Assembly: GCA_947630095.1 (NCBI GenBank)
Contig: CANRGI010000005.1
Coordinates: 1 to 20,669, forward strand
Direction of reading: 5' to 3'
DNA from: an uncultured Bacilli bacterium
Lineage (GTDB): Bacteria > Bacillota_I > Bacilli_A > RF39 > UBA660
Length of the DNA stretch: 20,669 nucleotides
The notes under the pieces are model-generated. The model was not told the origin of the DNA. It worked only from the letters and a program-made list of their open reading frames with translations, and made no database searches. Positions 20,173 through 20,669 of the stretch are shown here, piece by piece; positions within the stretch are counted from its first letter, which is position 1; each line of letters begins with the position of its first letter. Both the position numbers and the translations under genes were made by a program.

Positions 20173-20669
20173 TCATAATTTAGGAAATTCTAAAACGATT
20201 TTTAAAGTATTATTATATAAATAAGCATTTATTTTACCATTATTAATATTAGTTAAGTATTTTGCTATTTCTAAACCTAAACCTCTACTTTTAGAAGCAT
20301 TTTCAACAGTAAAGTATCTATCAAATATCTTTTCTATACTTGTTTTATCTAAAGAATTAGTTTTATTTTTAAATATAATAAATCCATTAGAAGTTAAAGT
20401 TATTTCAATATTATTAGAAGTATATTTAATAGCATTAGATATTATATTTTCAAATATTCTAATTAATAAAGATTTATTTACATATCTATAAACATTAGAT
20501 GTACATATATTTATTTTAGGAGTTATATTATTTTTTTTAAATAAAGCATAAAAAGAAAGTATTACTTCTTCTAATACTGTATTAATAGAGATGTATTCAA
20601 ATTTAATATCATTATCAAGAGAACTAGAATATAAGAATAAATTTTCTATTAAATCGTTTATATTATCTA
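20173..20669 (-). CDS. Sensor histidine kinase, C-terminal ATPase domain (5' end outside window)
   Basis: 165 codons are visible, ending at TGA 20173-20175. Motifs in order: the N-box IFENIISNAIKYTSN, a diverged G1 region around IIFKNKTNS, the F-box IFDRYFTVENAS, and the G2 box KSRGLGLEIAKYL, ending in LEFPKL. This is the HATPase_c catalytic domain of a two-component sensor kinase, which phosphorylates its own His and passes phosphate to a response regulator. The G1 box lacks the usual DxGxG, which may weaken ATP binding; family members of this kind are known in Firmicutes. The sensor, HAMP and phosphoacceptor regions lie beyond the window. Downstream genes follow closely on the same strand. 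Confidence 0.85.
   Translation of the reverse strand, partial: DNINDLIENLFLYSSSLDNDIKFEYISINTVLEEVILSFYALFKKNNITPKINICTSNVYRYVNKSLLIRIFENIISNAIKYTSNNIEITLTSNGFIIFKNKTNSLDKTSIEKIFDRYFTVENASKSRGLGLEIAKYLTNINNGKINAYLYNNTLKIVLEFPKL

Noticed and set aside
1..20669. DGR reverse transcriptase or template repeat, CRISPR array, transposase or prophage genes
   Set aside because: None seen on either strand; no second copy of the 11590-11730 patch was noticed.

Overview
The window is very AT-rich bacterial chromosome with standard-code features: TGG encodes Trp and TGA terminates several ORFs, which argues against Mollicutes-type recoding. The gene content (recU next to a probable class A PBP gene, hemW, class B sortase, an UgtP-like glycosyltransferase, LmrCD/BmrCD-like ABC exporter, strong Shine-Dalgarno sites) points to a low-GC Firmicute, probably an uncultured gut-type member of the Bacilli. 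The taxonomic placement is inference.

Layout. 1-2500: recU and the start of a downstream gene (minus), a J-domain protein (plus), and tRNA-Ile(GAU) followed by tRNA-Glu(UUC) (minus). 2588-7643: hemW, apparently leaderless and closed by a terminator, then a heterodimeric ABC exporter whose first subunit has a degenerate ATPase site. 7661-8068: a small orphan gene. 8070-12700: an accessory region with three sense/antisense RNA modules that look like type I toxin-antitoxin loci, four XRE regulator genes, and a membrane-anchored surface protein whose C-terminus contains a sharply GC-rich, NNC-codon-rich patch typical of a diversity-generating-retroelement (DGR) variable region. 12799-14313: a secreted protein with a sortase motif, convergent with a class B sortase gene. 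14356-16736: an operon of a duplicated-domain ThyX-like protein, a CYTH protein and an unknown. 16799-18070: an AlbA_2/ATPase-type regulator. 18081-20669 (minus): 3' part of a sensor histidine kinase, a SAM-binding protein and a MGDG-synthase/UgtP-type glycosyltransferase.

How it works together. The accessory region looks like a cassette present twice: [small hydrophobic peptide gene -> | <- antisense RNA] <- XRE gene | divergent surface-protein gene ->. Copy 1 spans about 8410-11802 and copy 2 about 11927-13545. The single-domain XRE proteins are about 86% identical and the divergent intergenic regions are clearly homologous, so the XRE proteins probably control the surface genes. In each RNA module the 5' end of the peptide mRNA is complementary to its own 3' end just before a U-run, and an antisense promoter of the invariant form TTGTAT-N17-TATAAT lies downstream. 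The DGR reverse transcriptase and template repeat are not in this window.
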